Shown here one piece after another: positions 35,941 to 47,565 of a stretch of 64,000 nt of DNA. A program made the position numbers and the translations under genes. Below the pieces are notes generated by a model. That model was given only the letters and a program-made list of their open reading frames with translations. It did not search any database and was not told the origin of the DNA. Positions within the stretch are counted from its first letter, which is position 1; the number at the start of each line of letters is the position of its first letter. The stretch is from contig NC_057918.1 in NCBI RefSeq assembly GCF_018873765.1, forward strand, positions 13,338,862 through 13,402,861, given 5' to 3'. The stretch comes from Telopea speciosissima. Taxonomy: Eukaryota > Streptophyta > Magnoliopsida > Proteales > Proteaceae.

Positions 35941-36373
35941 ACTCAATGACTTAGAGGGAAGCAAACAAAATAAAGAGCATTCTAGATCATTAATTAGATC
36001 CGTTCCACCCACCATATACATATATGAGGTTGTTCTACGTTACATCAACTAAATATAATTAAAATACCAAAGCTCTTTTTATCACTTGTGGATCTGTTTT
36101 TATTCCCTTAATTTCTCTATATTTTTGGGGTTATTAACCACTTAATCCTAAATTTAAATCCTTCAATTATTGAATAAGACAATGAAACATAATCTCTTAC
36201 AAGATCATATCCCCTAAAATATATACTTGTGGTGGACCTTTTCTTCTTGTTTTTTTTTTTTTATGATAAGGTCTTTGTGGTCCTCCCGGCCGGACGCATA
36301 TGAACCACTTGTCCTACTATCTTGCAATGACTTGTTTCTCTCAATAGCAAACCCAACCATCCAAACTTCTTTT

Positions 36374-36404
<31 letters not shown>

Positions 36405-36950
36405 GATTAAGAAAACACTATAAGTGGAGTTTAGCCAAATCACAGAAGGAATTAGAGGAGATATTATGCTAATAAGTAATACTTAATTGATTATTATAAT
36501 TGAGACCCATCAATCAACATTAATCTTTCTAAAATTTATAGGAGACAATGGGTTAGAAGAGATCTGTGTTACAAAAATGGATGAGGATATGAGAAAAAGA
36601 ATCATATATAGAACAAAGAAGGAAGAACCCCCTTAGCCTAAAAGGAAAGGAATTTCTAATTTCCTTTTCAAGATAATAACCCACCCCAGCTGATTTTTAT
36701 TTTATTGGGTGGGTTGTTTCCAGGAAATGCAATTAATTTTGTTAAATTAATTTTTTATTTTTTATTTTTTTTATGTTTTTTTAACCCGAACTTCTCTGGG
36801 ACCCGGGCCGACCCCTATGATTTTATTAGATAAACTTAAAAAAGATAACAAGGGGGGGACGTACACGCCTTACCCCTATCCCAAACACAATAATCACTCA
36901 ATTAGACACTCTCTAACACCCCAACCCGGCTTACAACAACCTGCTTGAAC

Positions 36951-37300
36951 CTACGTTCTAGCTCTGATCATCGGTAGACCCATCGCGTCCTCACGAACAA
37001 TCTTACTCAAAATGTGTGGCAATTGTGCATCCCCGTTATACACCACATCCCTCTTCTCTTCACAAGCTAAATTAGCCAGGAAGTCTGCTGCCCTATTCTC
37101 TTCACGAAACGTAAAAGATAACATTGGTTTTAGCGATTCCATCAACCCCAGGATTTCTTGAAACCAATACCATCCGTTCCAATTTCCATGGCTTTTCTTT
37201 GCAATACTCAAAATAATTGTTCTTGAGTCTGAGTCAGTATGAAAGTCCTTGAGTCCAAGGCTCTCACAAAGCTTTAAGCCGTCTCGCAACGTCGTGTTAA
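36951..37300 (-). pseudogene. LINE-type RNase H domain remnant
   Basis: About 112 open codons on the minus strand read as the C-terminal RNase H (RVT_3-like) domain of plant non-LTR retrotransposons: RDGLKLCESLGLKDFHTDSD carries the conserved acidic SDS region, and TFREENRAADFLANLACEE matches the REENRxADFLAN motif. The upstream reverse transcriptase is missing, and downstream on the minus strand the DNA becomes A-rich (36740-36790), as at a LINE 3' tail. Likely a 5'-truncated insertion. No function is expected. Confidence 0.65.
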
Positions 37301-39567
37301 TTTGATATTGACATCATGATTTATTTGTCTCTACTCTTCATTGAGGTTGATGGCTCTTTGGTGCGTTTGTACTGTGTGGTTATGAATCAAATTCTAGAGG
37401 TTCTTCATAACATCTATATCTTATTTGGAACACACTTAGAAATTATTGCATGTAACTATTAAAAACAATTTTGTCAATCACGTGGTAATTTGTTATTATT
37501 TTTTTTTTTATACTTATATTCATGCATGCTATAGTTTCTTATTCAAATTAGGGAGTGTGTGAATTTTTATTAATTTTTTTGGTAAGAGGTAAACTTTTTG
37601 AGAAGACGAACAATTACAAGCAGAGTCTTTAATATTACAAACATGCTCGGGATGGAATGACTTTCCTTGCCAGGGTATCAGTTATCTTGTTGATACATCG
37701 TGTGAATGATTTCTCTATAGGTGTACTTAGAAGTTCACATCTTCTTTTAATTGCCCTTTGTCTTATTTTCAAAAGATTTTTAAGATAAGGATATAAAAGG
37801 ATTTTCAAAATTAAATTGAAAGTTACATATCATTATGTCATTATCACTATGTGTTATTATTGTGATACATTTTTTTCTTGAGTACGCATGAAATGACACT
37901 ATTACCCTCATTGAAAAATAAAATTATGTATCATAGCAAAAAGGCACAAAAAAAAAAAAACCTCAGATCAACCTTTTCTAGCGAAGAGTGATGTATGAGT
38001 TGATAATTAAATCCATTCCACACACACACAAATATAGAGAGAAAGAGAGAGGGTGGAGGGGGTGGGAGGAAGGAAGCCTCTTTTGTAGTTGTCTTAGATG
38101 TTCAACTCTTATATATGAAGGACCTACCACGAGGGGCTGATAAGGATGGCCTTCCAATATTGTCCAAATAATAATTAATCTCTTCCATTCTCTTCAGTTT
38201 CACATTTAGCAATAATATCCCACTTAGTTAGATGTCTGGTTTATTAATATTCCTTCAAATGAACCAAGAGAGTCGTGAAGAAGTCTCCCTTATTGTCCCT
38301 AATTTAAACCTTTTTAGGCTCTCAATTAAGAAAAAACGTACACAAGTGCACAATTATACCACGGTAATTGGGTTTCATGGGCTTGGGCTCATGTAGGCCC
38401 ATAGACTACGGCAGGGCTGATCCTAGGGCCAATGGTTGAAAACCCAAAATCAGACACATGATTGGTTTCCATCAATTTTGATTTGAATTGGATTGGAATT
38501 AGTCAGAAATAGTTAGGAATCAGTCAAAACCCTAGAAAATCGAATTAGAAAGAAGAATTAAAGATTTTCATACATTTGTGATTTTTTATTCGAGTCTTGT
38601 AATTCTTATTAAATGAGGTAAGTTAATTCATATTCTGTTATTTTGTCAATTAAAAGAAAGAAAAAAATGGTAAAAATATGAAGATCTGAGTGTATTCATG
38701 GCCGATTCAAAACAAGAGTTTAAAAATCATTTAAAATCGGAATCAAAGGACAGCCAATTCCACTGATACAAATTTTACATTGTGTTTGGATTATATTTAC
38801 CTTCATCCATCTCTATACCAATGGTGATGTGATGTTATGCATTATTGAGACTTTGGGTTTAATTATCATTAACGCTCACTCCTTATTATTCATTGTTCGA
38901 AAAATACCCTTCTTTACATTGAAATTATTAGAGGTCGGGTCAGATGAGGTGGATGAAGAGATTCTATCTTGTATACATTTTCTTAATTATTTTGACTCAT
39001 ATACTATACAGTAACATTATCAGTGGAAAATAACGTCTTCAACAGTTACCACCTTAATAATTAACCTAATTAAGAGTCTTAATTAGACTAAAAATAACCA
39101 AATAAGGACATTAGAAGGCCGACATGAAAAGGCATGCCTTCACTTCAGTGTGAAAGCCTATTCCATAAATAATTCCAAAGGAAACATTGCTGCGTAGTCC
39201 ACATCTAAGGGCCTCTTTGGTATCACTTTTTATTTTCATTTTCATTTTCATTTTCATTAAGGCCTATTTACAAAAATTCATTACTAAAAGCGATATTGAT
39301 AAAAAAAATTGAAAAACTGTTAGGTAACTATTAAACATAATAGATTGTAGAATGAAAAATAAGTTTGGTAATTACCTATGTGTAAATAATTTTTATAACA
39401 TTTTTGAACAAATAGACCCAAATCAGACTTTTTTTTAGAGAAATTGACCCAAAACCCATATATATTTTACTGCTAGGTGAAAAAATTCTCTCATCACCCA
39501 TCTTCTTTCCCAAATCAACTCTAAACCTTTTTCCTCTTCTCCAATCACCACCAATCACCAGTCAGTT

Positions 39568-39904
39568 ATGGAGATTTATGTCTCTTGCGAGGGTTTCTTT
39601 CGTTTGCTTCCGCCATGCCGTCACGCCAACCTCCGCCTCCGTCGCCGTCAAGCTTATGGGTTCCATTACAGGGGTAGCGGGAGTTCCAGAACGAGTTATC
39701 ACTCGCCGGGAAGAACGACTGCGACCGTGTGGTGTCCCTCCTCGGCTTCTCTTTCTAATTTGTCTTCAACGGAAAGGGATATTTGTAAGGTCAAAGATGC
39801 TTTGCCTCAATCGAACCCTTCAATCCCTTGTGTGGGTTTTGGTTAAAATTGCTCATTCTGCGAGAAACTATAAATTTTTGGAATATTCGGCAACTATGGT
39901 TTGA
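39568..39904 (+). other. GC-rich coding-like segment inside the PIF/Harbinger-type element
   Basis: Two overlapping plus-strand frames are open here: one of 92 codons from ATG 39568 and one of about 108 codons ending at 39904 with SFVCFRHAVTPTSASVAVKL near its start. The segment is clearly richer in G+C than the AT-rich flanks, and its sequence (CGCCAACCTCCGCCTCCGTC) looks like a plant 5' coding exon with a mitochondrial or plastid-type presequence. I do not recognise the parent gene. Could be a captured exon or a chance frame. Confidence 0.35.
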
Positions 39905-40464
39905 ATCCCTCCTCGAGTTGTAAAGTTTAAGGTTTCAGTCCTTCCTCAGTTAGGATTTTGTATCCAATCCTAGTGGGTCAAGCAAGTTAAGCTCTTTATC
40001 TTTTATTATCTTGTTTCAGTTACACTTTAAATTTTCCAAACTCTTCCGTTCGAATGCAGATATAGACTACAACTGTTATTGATTCGTTCTGGTATGGTGG
40101 GTTGTTGTATCTCTGTTCTACTGAAATTCTGTTTTCTGCCTAAATAGTTTACTAATTTTCTTCTGTCATTCTCCATTATATCTTCATTCTTGAATCCATC
40201 AATCAATCAATAAACCTGCATTCCAGCCGTCTGGTTTCTCCTTTATTCCAAATTCTATTCCTGGTGAATATTTGTATTCGGAGATGGTTGTTACATTCAT
40301 GTCTAAAATTCCTTCACACCAACATCTTGTTGGACAGTTACTTCTCCGCTAAGATCGCTGATTTATTCTACCAAAAAAAAAAAAACGATCGCTGATTTAG
40401 GTCTCGAGTTCCTTCAAACCGTAAGATTCGTTGCACAGAGGAGGAGGGGGAGGAGGAGGGAAAT

Positions 40465-40640
40465 TTTATCACCTCCAATTCGCTGCCCCCTTCAATTCCC
40501 TCCAATCCCTCACATAGGAGCAGAAATGACCACCTTACCCCACCTTGGACAGTGTGTTCGGGTAGTGGGTAAGGTGGTCATTTCCACTCCTATGTGAGGG
40601 ATTGGAGCGGAAAGCAATTGGAGATGATAATGATTCTAAG
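40465..40640. repeat. Foldback MITE nested in the PIF/Harbinger-type element
   Basis: Arms CAATCCCTCACATAGGAGCA and TCCTATGTGAGGGATTGGAG are inverted copies, with GAAATGACCACCTTACCC and GGTAAGGTGGTCATTTCC inside them. Central GGACAGTGTGTTCGGGTAG links it to family E. Confidence 0.7.
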
Positions 40641-41465
40641 AGGAGGAGCCAAGGAGGAGGGGGGCTCGTCTTTCTTAAATATAAAAGAAAATGTCTAATT
40701 TACCCCTATTTTTTGGTCATATAAACACATGCTCATTAAAGAACGAAAAAATAAATGAAAACAGATTTTAGCCATAATCCAAAATGGACTAAAGAGTCCA
40801 TTATCATTTTGGGGGTGTTTTCTATTATTTTGATGTTTTATAAATAGAAATAGGGTCCATAAATTGTACTAAACATTTGTAAAAACGATTATGTGTCAAA
40901 AAATGAAAATGAAAAGTGATACCAAAGAAGCCCTAAAATAATTCCTTAAATGGACGGTGTTACCTAATCTTTTTGAGGCATTTTCAAATGAAGTGTCTTT
41001 ATCCTTTAATCTCAGTATCTTATTGTTGTTCAGAAATATTTGATCGTGGAATGTATGCTAGCTGGCTAGTCCAGTTGGTTGGTTTTGGTGGAAGCAGGGA
41101 GACCGAATTTGCTGTTGGGATTAGATCCGCCCTGGTGAGAAAGATTAGATTAATTATTTATTTTCCACTATATATTTAATTAGCACCTTTAGGGATATAC
41201 TCTTAGAATAGAATGTACGTCGTGGTTATGTATCACATCCATGCATGAACTAATTTCTTTAGCATTTCTGGGAGACCTACGTACGTACACGTACGTACAT
41301 GCATCTTAGAAATTAATATAATGTTTTTCACTAATTTGGGTGTTAGCTACCTAGGGTATGGATGCATTAATTTATGGTGGAGCTGGGATAGTTGAAAGGG
41401 ATTAATTCTCATATTTATTTATTAGAGTGGGAATTAAGAACTGGAATTGAAGACATATATCCAGC

Positions 41466-41499
<34 letters not shown>

Positions 41500-41874
41500 A
41501 TACTTAAATTCAACAATGCAAATAATCTGTAATTAATACCGCGCGCGCGAGTACTTCAAAGTGGCCACAAGGCCAGTATAATTGTTCAGTTCTTAGGGTG
41601 TTTGTTGTACGTTCAGTAAACTGTTTAATTGATCTTGAATATTCAACTCTCTGATTAAACAGTTAATTATATGGTACCAGCAGTCTTTTTGTGAATGTGT
41701 ACGTGGAACAATATTGGGGTTGTTTATCTTCTTCTTTATCAGTTAAAATACATCCGATCCGGTCAAATATATTTTATAATCTCACTAATATTAATTGGCT
41801 ATCGATCACTCGCTGGGCTAGAGGCATGCCAATCATTGAAATGGATGTAAAATGATTCTAAGCCAAAGTTGCAA

Positions 41875-42060
41875 GCTAAGCCGGGTGGTGGGGATCTTTA
41901 TCGACCCCAATACTGGGGGGGTCCTGTCCGCATCGTGCGATTGGGCACCACCCATGTGTGCACAGTAGGGCCCACTATACACACATGGGCGATGACCAGC
42001 CGCACGATGTGCACCAGACCGGCCCCCAGAACTGGGGGCGATAATAATTTTTCAGGCGGT
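41875..42060. repeat. Foldback MITE downstream of pectate lyase
   Basis: Arms around ATCTTTATCGACCCCAATAC and GGGGGCGATAATAATTTT, with inner pairs CGCATCGTGCGA / CCGCACGATGTGC and CACCCATGTGTGCA / ACACACATGGGCG. GC-rich, palindromic and non-coding. Confidence 0.55.
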
Positions 42061-42390
42061 GGTGCGTGGTGGGACTGGAAGAGACGGAGAGATTGAGAGA
42101 GAGTAGAGAAGAAAATAGTAGTAATTCATATTACCAATAAATTGAATCAGTAGCTAGCTGATACCCACCAATGTATATATATATATGAACATTCTCTTTT
42201 TCTTCCATCTTCTTTCTCTTTTTGTTTACTTATTTATATTTTTTCCTTAGAAACTAAAACCCTCAATGGGCTAAAGTCGCTATCTCTTATGGATCCCCGA
42301 CCTACACACCTACATAGTTGCTCCTTTGTTTAAGCATGGTAGGCTACGTACTAAGGTGAAGTGTCTGAAGAAGAAGAGCCACCAAATTAA

Positions 42391-43880
42391 TTAGCAAGGC
42401 TTGCCAACCGTGCAGTTGAGTGCACCAGCAAAGCGAGTAAGCTCGGGGACAGAGGTGGCGGGCTTTGGGCTGATCATGTCTTCGCTGGAGAAGGACTCCT
42501 TCTTTAATGGGGATCCAGATTGGACGAAGAAGGCACCGTTCTCCATTAGATCACCCTCAGATCTCCAGTCCCAGTTCTTCCACACGTCCTCGGTTGCGTA
42601 ATCCCTATGGGTAACCTGCTTGAATGCCGATGAATCTGAAGCGACGAAGCGGTTGCCCTGACTTAGGATGGTTGGGTGTGTGCTGCCACCAATGGCGTAC
42701 ATTTCCCAGTGGGTGTAATCGTTGTTCACCACGTGGGCGAATCCCCATCGGACCCTGGGCATCCTCTGTACTAATCCTGGCCCGAAGTGGTTGAATGCTA
42801 CGGTGACCTGCATCTTCTCGTCATCGGCGTAGGTGTCATTTGCTCCTAACAGCATCACCTATTTTTATAAAAATTAACATAATAATCAATAATAATATTA
42901 GGGTCACCAAAAGCATCAGTGAGTCGACTCGGAAAGAAACTCACTCGGCCGATTTCTAGTTAGTCATATTAAGTTCGTTCGTTTGTTAGTTAGAGAGAAA
43001 TCAGTTAGTTTTAATTAGTATCATATCATCTGATATAAAATAAAAAATTGATAAATTGAAAAAATACAAAAAAAAAAAAAAAAAAAAAAGAAGTTAGTTA
43101 GTATCGAGAGTTACTTACATGGTCGTGGCTAGAGAAGTAGTTATTGGAGATGGTAATGGCGGTGGAACCCATGACGGCGTCGATGAGTCCATCCTTGCAG
43201 TTGGACATGGACATGTGGTCGATCCAGATGTTGGTGGATCCGAAGATGTTAATACCATCGCCGTCGCTGGAGGTGCGCTGACCGTGGTGGTCGACGGAAT
43301 CACGGATATCGCCGCCTTTGGTGGCTTTGATGTCGTGGATGTGGAGGTTAGTGATGATGATATCGTGGACGAACTGGATGGTTATACCAGCGCCGTTGGC
43401 GATGTGAACGTTGGCGCCACGGCCGTCGATGGTCTTGTTGGATGTCATAATGAGCTCCTGGGTGAGGCGGATGGTCATGTCGTGGGCAAAGATGATCCAA
43501 AGTGGCTCGTTCTGGATGACACCGTAACGGAGGGTGCCGTTCTTTGGGTTGACCATGTCGCTGTCGGAGGGGTCAGTGACAACGTAGATGCGGCCGTTCT
43601 CGCCACCCCTAGTCTTCCTGCCGAACCCCAGCGCGCACTTGGCGTAACTCTTTCGATTCATCTCCCAGTTGGCTTGGCACCTCCAGCAGCTGTCTATTGG
43701 GTTCGTTGCCTGGCATGGGCCCCCGGCCCCCACTTCTTCTTTCTGTTGAAGCAACAACCTTCTCGTCAACGCCCCTTCGAAGTTCGTTGCTATATGGGCC
43801 TTCACAGCATAGGTGAACAAAAAGAAGAAGAAAAAGAAAAAGAAGATGTTGTTGGGCTTAATAATAGCTAACTCCACCAT
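42391..43880 (-). CDS. Pectate lyase (polysaccharide lyase family 1), secreted
   Basis: Two exons, 43880-43119 and 42858-42391, joined by a 260-bp GT-AG intron, give 409 residues, normal for plant PL1 enzymes. The enzyme cleaves pectate by Ca2+-dependent beta-elimination in the cell wall. The N-terminus has eight consecutive Phe (13-20) in the signal peptide core, followed by an N-terminal Pel region ([20 protein letters not shown]). The fold's signatures are present: [31 protein letters not shown] at 219-222, [20 protein letters not shown], and [15 protein letters not shown], whose Arg residues (about 286 and 289) lie in the active site of the family. The C-terminus ends NCTVGKPC. No defect is seen. 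Members act in wall loosening, pollen or fruit; tissue cannot be told here. Antisense open frames over exon 1 are shadows. Confidence 0.93.
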
Positions 43881-44097
43881 TTTGCACTCTCACTCTCACT
43901 CTCACAGTGTCTGTCTGTCTCTGTTTTATTTTATTATTATAACTTCAGATTGATAATTGTGAGATACTGGATGAGCGATGGCGAAAGGTAAGATGGATTC
44001 AGAGATAAATTAAAAGACCAACAACAAATAGAACCCACCCTCACTTTACACCATGCTCGGTTTTTACCACCCTGACATGTGAAAAGCATCATCATGT

Positions 44098-44111
44098 CTT
44101 TATATATATAG
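44098..44111 (-). promoter_or_regulatory. Probable TATA box of the pectate lyase gene
   Basis: On the minus strand CCTATATATATAAAG stands about 220 bp upstream of the ATG at 43880, giving a leader of roughly 190 bases that ends in a GAGAGTGAGAGTGAGAGTGC run. It is the only strong TATA-type site in the region. Confidence 0.5.
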
Positions 44112-45974
44112 GGGCAATGGATAGCCCAAATTAAAACAGAGATCTGATCCAAATACCAGGACCAGAGGGTGATCCTCACCCAGAAATAGAGAGAAATGGG
44201 GCGACAAGGGAGGCCTTCCACTTGACCGATAACCGTTTTGTTTCTTGTTTTAATTTCTTCATTTTGCATGGCCATGAGTTTTGCATGTCTTATTCTAAAT
44301 AAAGACTTGTTTACCCAAAAAATAAATAAAATCTTCATTTTGTTTTGTCAACGGGGTTGAAAGATTCAACCCTCCAACTCTATCTATTCTATTCGATCAG
44401 TGCCTCGTTAATTAAAGCATTACATTTAAATTTTTTTCTTAAAAAAAAAAAAATAAAAATAAATTTAAGGGTGTTGCGGGGTTCACGGCTCAGGTAAATA
44501 ACTAAAGGTAGAGGGTTCTATGAGGGAAGTGTAAGATGGAATCTACGTACTACAACCAATGTGGGGTTGGAAAATGGTATCACGCATATATGGCCCATAT
44601 GATCAAAATAGGTGAGAAATATTGTCAGTGTAGGTCCCACTATTTTTATTTTATTTTATTTGAGGAAGGTATAAAAGAATCTAGAGATTTCAATGTGAGA
44701 TAGCTAGCTCCTTTTTAAGTATACAAAGGCACCAATTAAGGACCTAAAGATTCCAATGTTCCCTATATTTTAACACTTTCCCTTCCCCTTGCATGTTTGT
44801 AGAATGGGGCAATACCAAATACATGAAATGAGTCTATCTACTAGGGAGGAATAAGAACCATGGGATCTGATATCATTTTAATTTGGAGGGTCCAACCCAA
44901 AAGCCTAGACTTACATAAGGGAGGAGGAACAGGAATCTTGGGCTATATAAGATTTTGGGCTCGATCCCTAAGTTTTAACATGGTAGTACAACCATCTCTT
45001 GGTCGCCTTTCCTTTATCGGTCTTAATCTCCATGTGTAGGGTGTCGTCTTATTCTGTATGCATACATGTGAATAAGTACGTACGTGGCCAAAAAATAGTA
45101 CATACGTGGCTTGAAGTTATATATATAGTTTTGTCACACATAGATTGTCTAAGACCTTAATTGGAAGTGTCTTCATATATATGCTTGTTGGTCCCTTCAC
45201 CTAATGGTTTGAGCTTTTAAATTGGAATCTAACGAGCTTAACTTGCAGACGAGATACAATAAATGCATATTTATGTTACTCTCAATTGGGTTGCTCCAAT
45301 CACTACAAAAGAGATCGAGGTTTAGGACTTCTAATGAGTAATGGTAGGCTTACCCAATTTAAGACCGGCCCCTATGACTCAAGACACACCGGTGGTACTC
45401 TCCCCAGAGCATAGATTTTGCTTGATTGGAATCATATACTCACAGACTTGTGCCATGAACTCTATACCCTTTCAAACTTCGATTCTCTTTGTCAAATCCT
45501 TTCAAGATGGTGGCAAATTTTTCTATGTTGGATTCATTGGAAATGCAACGGAAAAATAAATTTAGTCATCCAATCTCATTAGAACTAAGATCGTCCTCAC
45601 GTAGGAATAGGTAACAACTCATAAAAAGGGAAAATAAATATCTTGACCACTTCGGCGCACAAGACTTGAATGATCATAAGGCATTTCATGTTATTTCACA
45701 ACCTAGTAACATAAGGGATTTCATGTCACGAACACTTCGCGCGGCAAGACTTGCATGATCATTAAGGAGACATTCACCATAACTCAGTCAATCCTAAGGG
45801 TCAAAACCTTGATCTCACTGTTCAGGAGAGATGAGAGGGAAGCACCATACAAATAGGGTAGTAAAAACCCTAAAATATATATATATATAGGGAGAGAGAG
45901 GAGTGTTAGCTGCTGTGGGCGTACCATTCCTCCCCATATCCCTTATTTATTGGAGACTATAATCTAGATTCCTA

Positions 45975-46165
45975 ATTTGAAATAGGGGAAAAGAACGCTA
46001 CCTAGTCGCGTGGCCCTGTGGCTAAACACCTATGGATGCGAAATGATCGATTTACCCCCATAGAAAGGTGGAAATCTTGCCCCTTGTGATACTTGAGCGC
46101 ATGCTCCCATTGACCCCGTGCTGGCACAAGAGCTATTGGACCAGGTAGCGTTCTTTTGCCCTTTA
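45975..46165. repeat. Foldback MITE, family G
   Basis: AAAAGAACGCTACCTAGTCG at the left is inverted at the right as CCAGGTAGCGTTCTTTTGCC. The interior has CATGCTCCCATTGACCCCGT, echoed by CTCTCATTGGCCC at about 59420 and TTCTCATTGACCCACAAGG at 60875, so the family has at least three copies. Confidence 0.6.
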
Positions 46166-47565
46166 AAATAATTTCTTCTCTCTAAGTTTCTTAATAGGAT
46201 AATGGTATTACATAGACAATCCCGTTAATCAATGTAGACACATTTTCAACATCGCATCTACCATATAAACGAATAGTTCTTTCTTAGTTTGGTCTCTCAC
46301 TATGGAGTTCTCAGCTCAACTTGTGAGTGCAAGGTCACTGTGTGGGAGATCAATCACCCTTTAAGAATTGCCACAATCTCTATTTATATAATAATAAAAA
46401 AAAAGAAGAGAAATTTTCATCAACACCCCCTCTATTGGACTGTGGAATTAATGGCACCCCATTAAATGCCAATATATCAATTTGGGCCCAAAAGCTAACG
46501 GGTTATCTTTAGGAAATGCAATTGACTAAAATACCCTCTACACCATAACATTAAAAAAAAAAAAACCAACCATTATTTTTACAAAATTACCCTTTGCACG
46601 AAAGGTGGGAGCAGAGAGGGGGGCGAGGTGAGTTGCAGGTGGAGAAGCATCTCAAAGTTGCAGGCAGAGAGGGGGGCTATGCTTGCACTAAGTGAAGATG
46701 TGATTTTCCTAGTTTTTCAATATCTCAAGGGAAAATTATGCTAATCTCCTCTAAGATTTAACAAAATATTAAGAACATCCCCTCTTGTTTCAAAATTTAA
46801 CACAACCTCCCCTACTTTGGAAAAGTAATTAAGACCTCACCCAATCTCTTAGTGAATAACTGTGAAATGGTGACGTTAGTTGACTCAAAATTTTCAACCC
46901 GAAAATACCCTTTTGATGATGTAGTGAAGTATTTATTCTACCCTCGTAATCTTAAAACCTAAAACACCATCTTCTTCTTTCTCCCCATCGAAAAACCGAA
47001 AAATCCTCACCAGGAACCTGCAACCTTACCGACTCCGGCCACAACTTACGAAGAAAGGCTTCACCCCGACAACCATCGTTATCACTCCGGCGAACGCTTG
47101 ACGAATTACAAGGCGTGGTGTTCGGGGTTCGCACCGCTGGCGGTGGGAAGGGATATATGGACTTGGCAGCAGTGCAAGAGTTCAGCCGGAATTGGAGGAA
47201 ACCAGAAAACAAAAAAAAAAAAAGCAGAGAAGAGGGAGCGGAGAGAAGAAGAGTAATGGATTCGATTCCCAAGCTAATCAAGCTACTCTTTTTCTTTTTC
47301 CTCTCCCTGGCTGTACTTTAAAAAAAAACATGCAATAATCTTGGTTGATTGGGCAACTGATTTGGTGTTTGAGACTTTGAGGTGGCAATTTCTGCTCTGC
47401 CCAGTCCATCTAAGCCCAAGCCCAATTTTGAGGCTTTCATATTTAACCCATGGGCCTTGGCCCAGATGTCTAGCACTCTAAGCCTAAATTCACCCAAATT
47501 CTGTCTGGTTTTTGCTTTCTCTCGCCATTTTTACTCCTTCACAAATATTTTTCGCCCCTTATTCC

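Larger units (their letters stand above)
39209..40933. mobile_element. PIF/Harbinger-type non-autonomous element with internal gene-like sequence
   Basis: TAA at 39206-39208 and 40934-40936 flank the element. Ends GGGCCTCTTTGGTATCACTT (left) and, reversed, GGGCTTCTTTGGTATCACTT (right) match with one difference and continue into ATTTTCATTTT on both sides. Three-base TAA duplications and GGGC-TTTGG ends fit PIF/Harbinger. The interior has no recognisable transposase or Myb-like frame; instead 39560-39850 is GC-rich with open frames on the plus strand. A foldback MITE is nested at 40465-40640. Confidence 0.7.
29940..42390. other. 12.4-kb gene-poor interval rich in transposon remnants
   Basis: Between the CNGC start and the pectate lyase stop no host gene is supported. 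The first ~300 bases are the CNGC leader and promoter (CT-rich on the coding strand). The remainder holds foldback MITEs, LTR-like and SINE-like debris, a LINE RNase H fragment, the PIF/Harbinger-type element at 39209-40933, CT/GA and TA microsatellites (31447-31470, 33000, 35815-35847, 36377-36403, 41469-41497), and a palindromic GTACGTACACGTACGTAC near 41280. Stretches 37300-39200 and 40940-41870 show nothing recognisable. Confidence 0.55.
43881..47565. other. Interval between pectate lyase and the Mutator-type element
   Basis: Starts with the pectate lyase leader and promoter. No host gene is recognised further right. There is a foldback element at 45975-46165, a (TA)n tract near 45883, a CACTACAAAAG phrase at 45301 too weak to call, and from about 46725 a block (GGGAAAATTATGCTAATCTC ... 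CCCAATCTCTTAGTGAATAA) like the ends of common plant DNA transposons. A GC-richer stretch at 46960-47300 shows open frames on both strands without recognised similarity. Confidence 0.5.

Noticed and set aside
43119-43871. Plus-strand open frame of about 250 codons over the pectate lyase exon
   Set aside because: It is exactly antisense to the pectate lyase first exon, which has clear family motifs and valid splice sites; the frame is a codon-bias shadow rich in Val, Asp and Gly.
45295-45340. CACTACAAAAG as a CACTA transposon end
   Set aside because: Only about ten bases match and no subterminal repeats or opposite end were found.
46952-47281. Minus-strand frame of 109 codons left of the Mutator-type element
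   Set aside because: No recognised domain, overlapping frames on the other strand, and adjoining sequence resembles common plant transposon ends.
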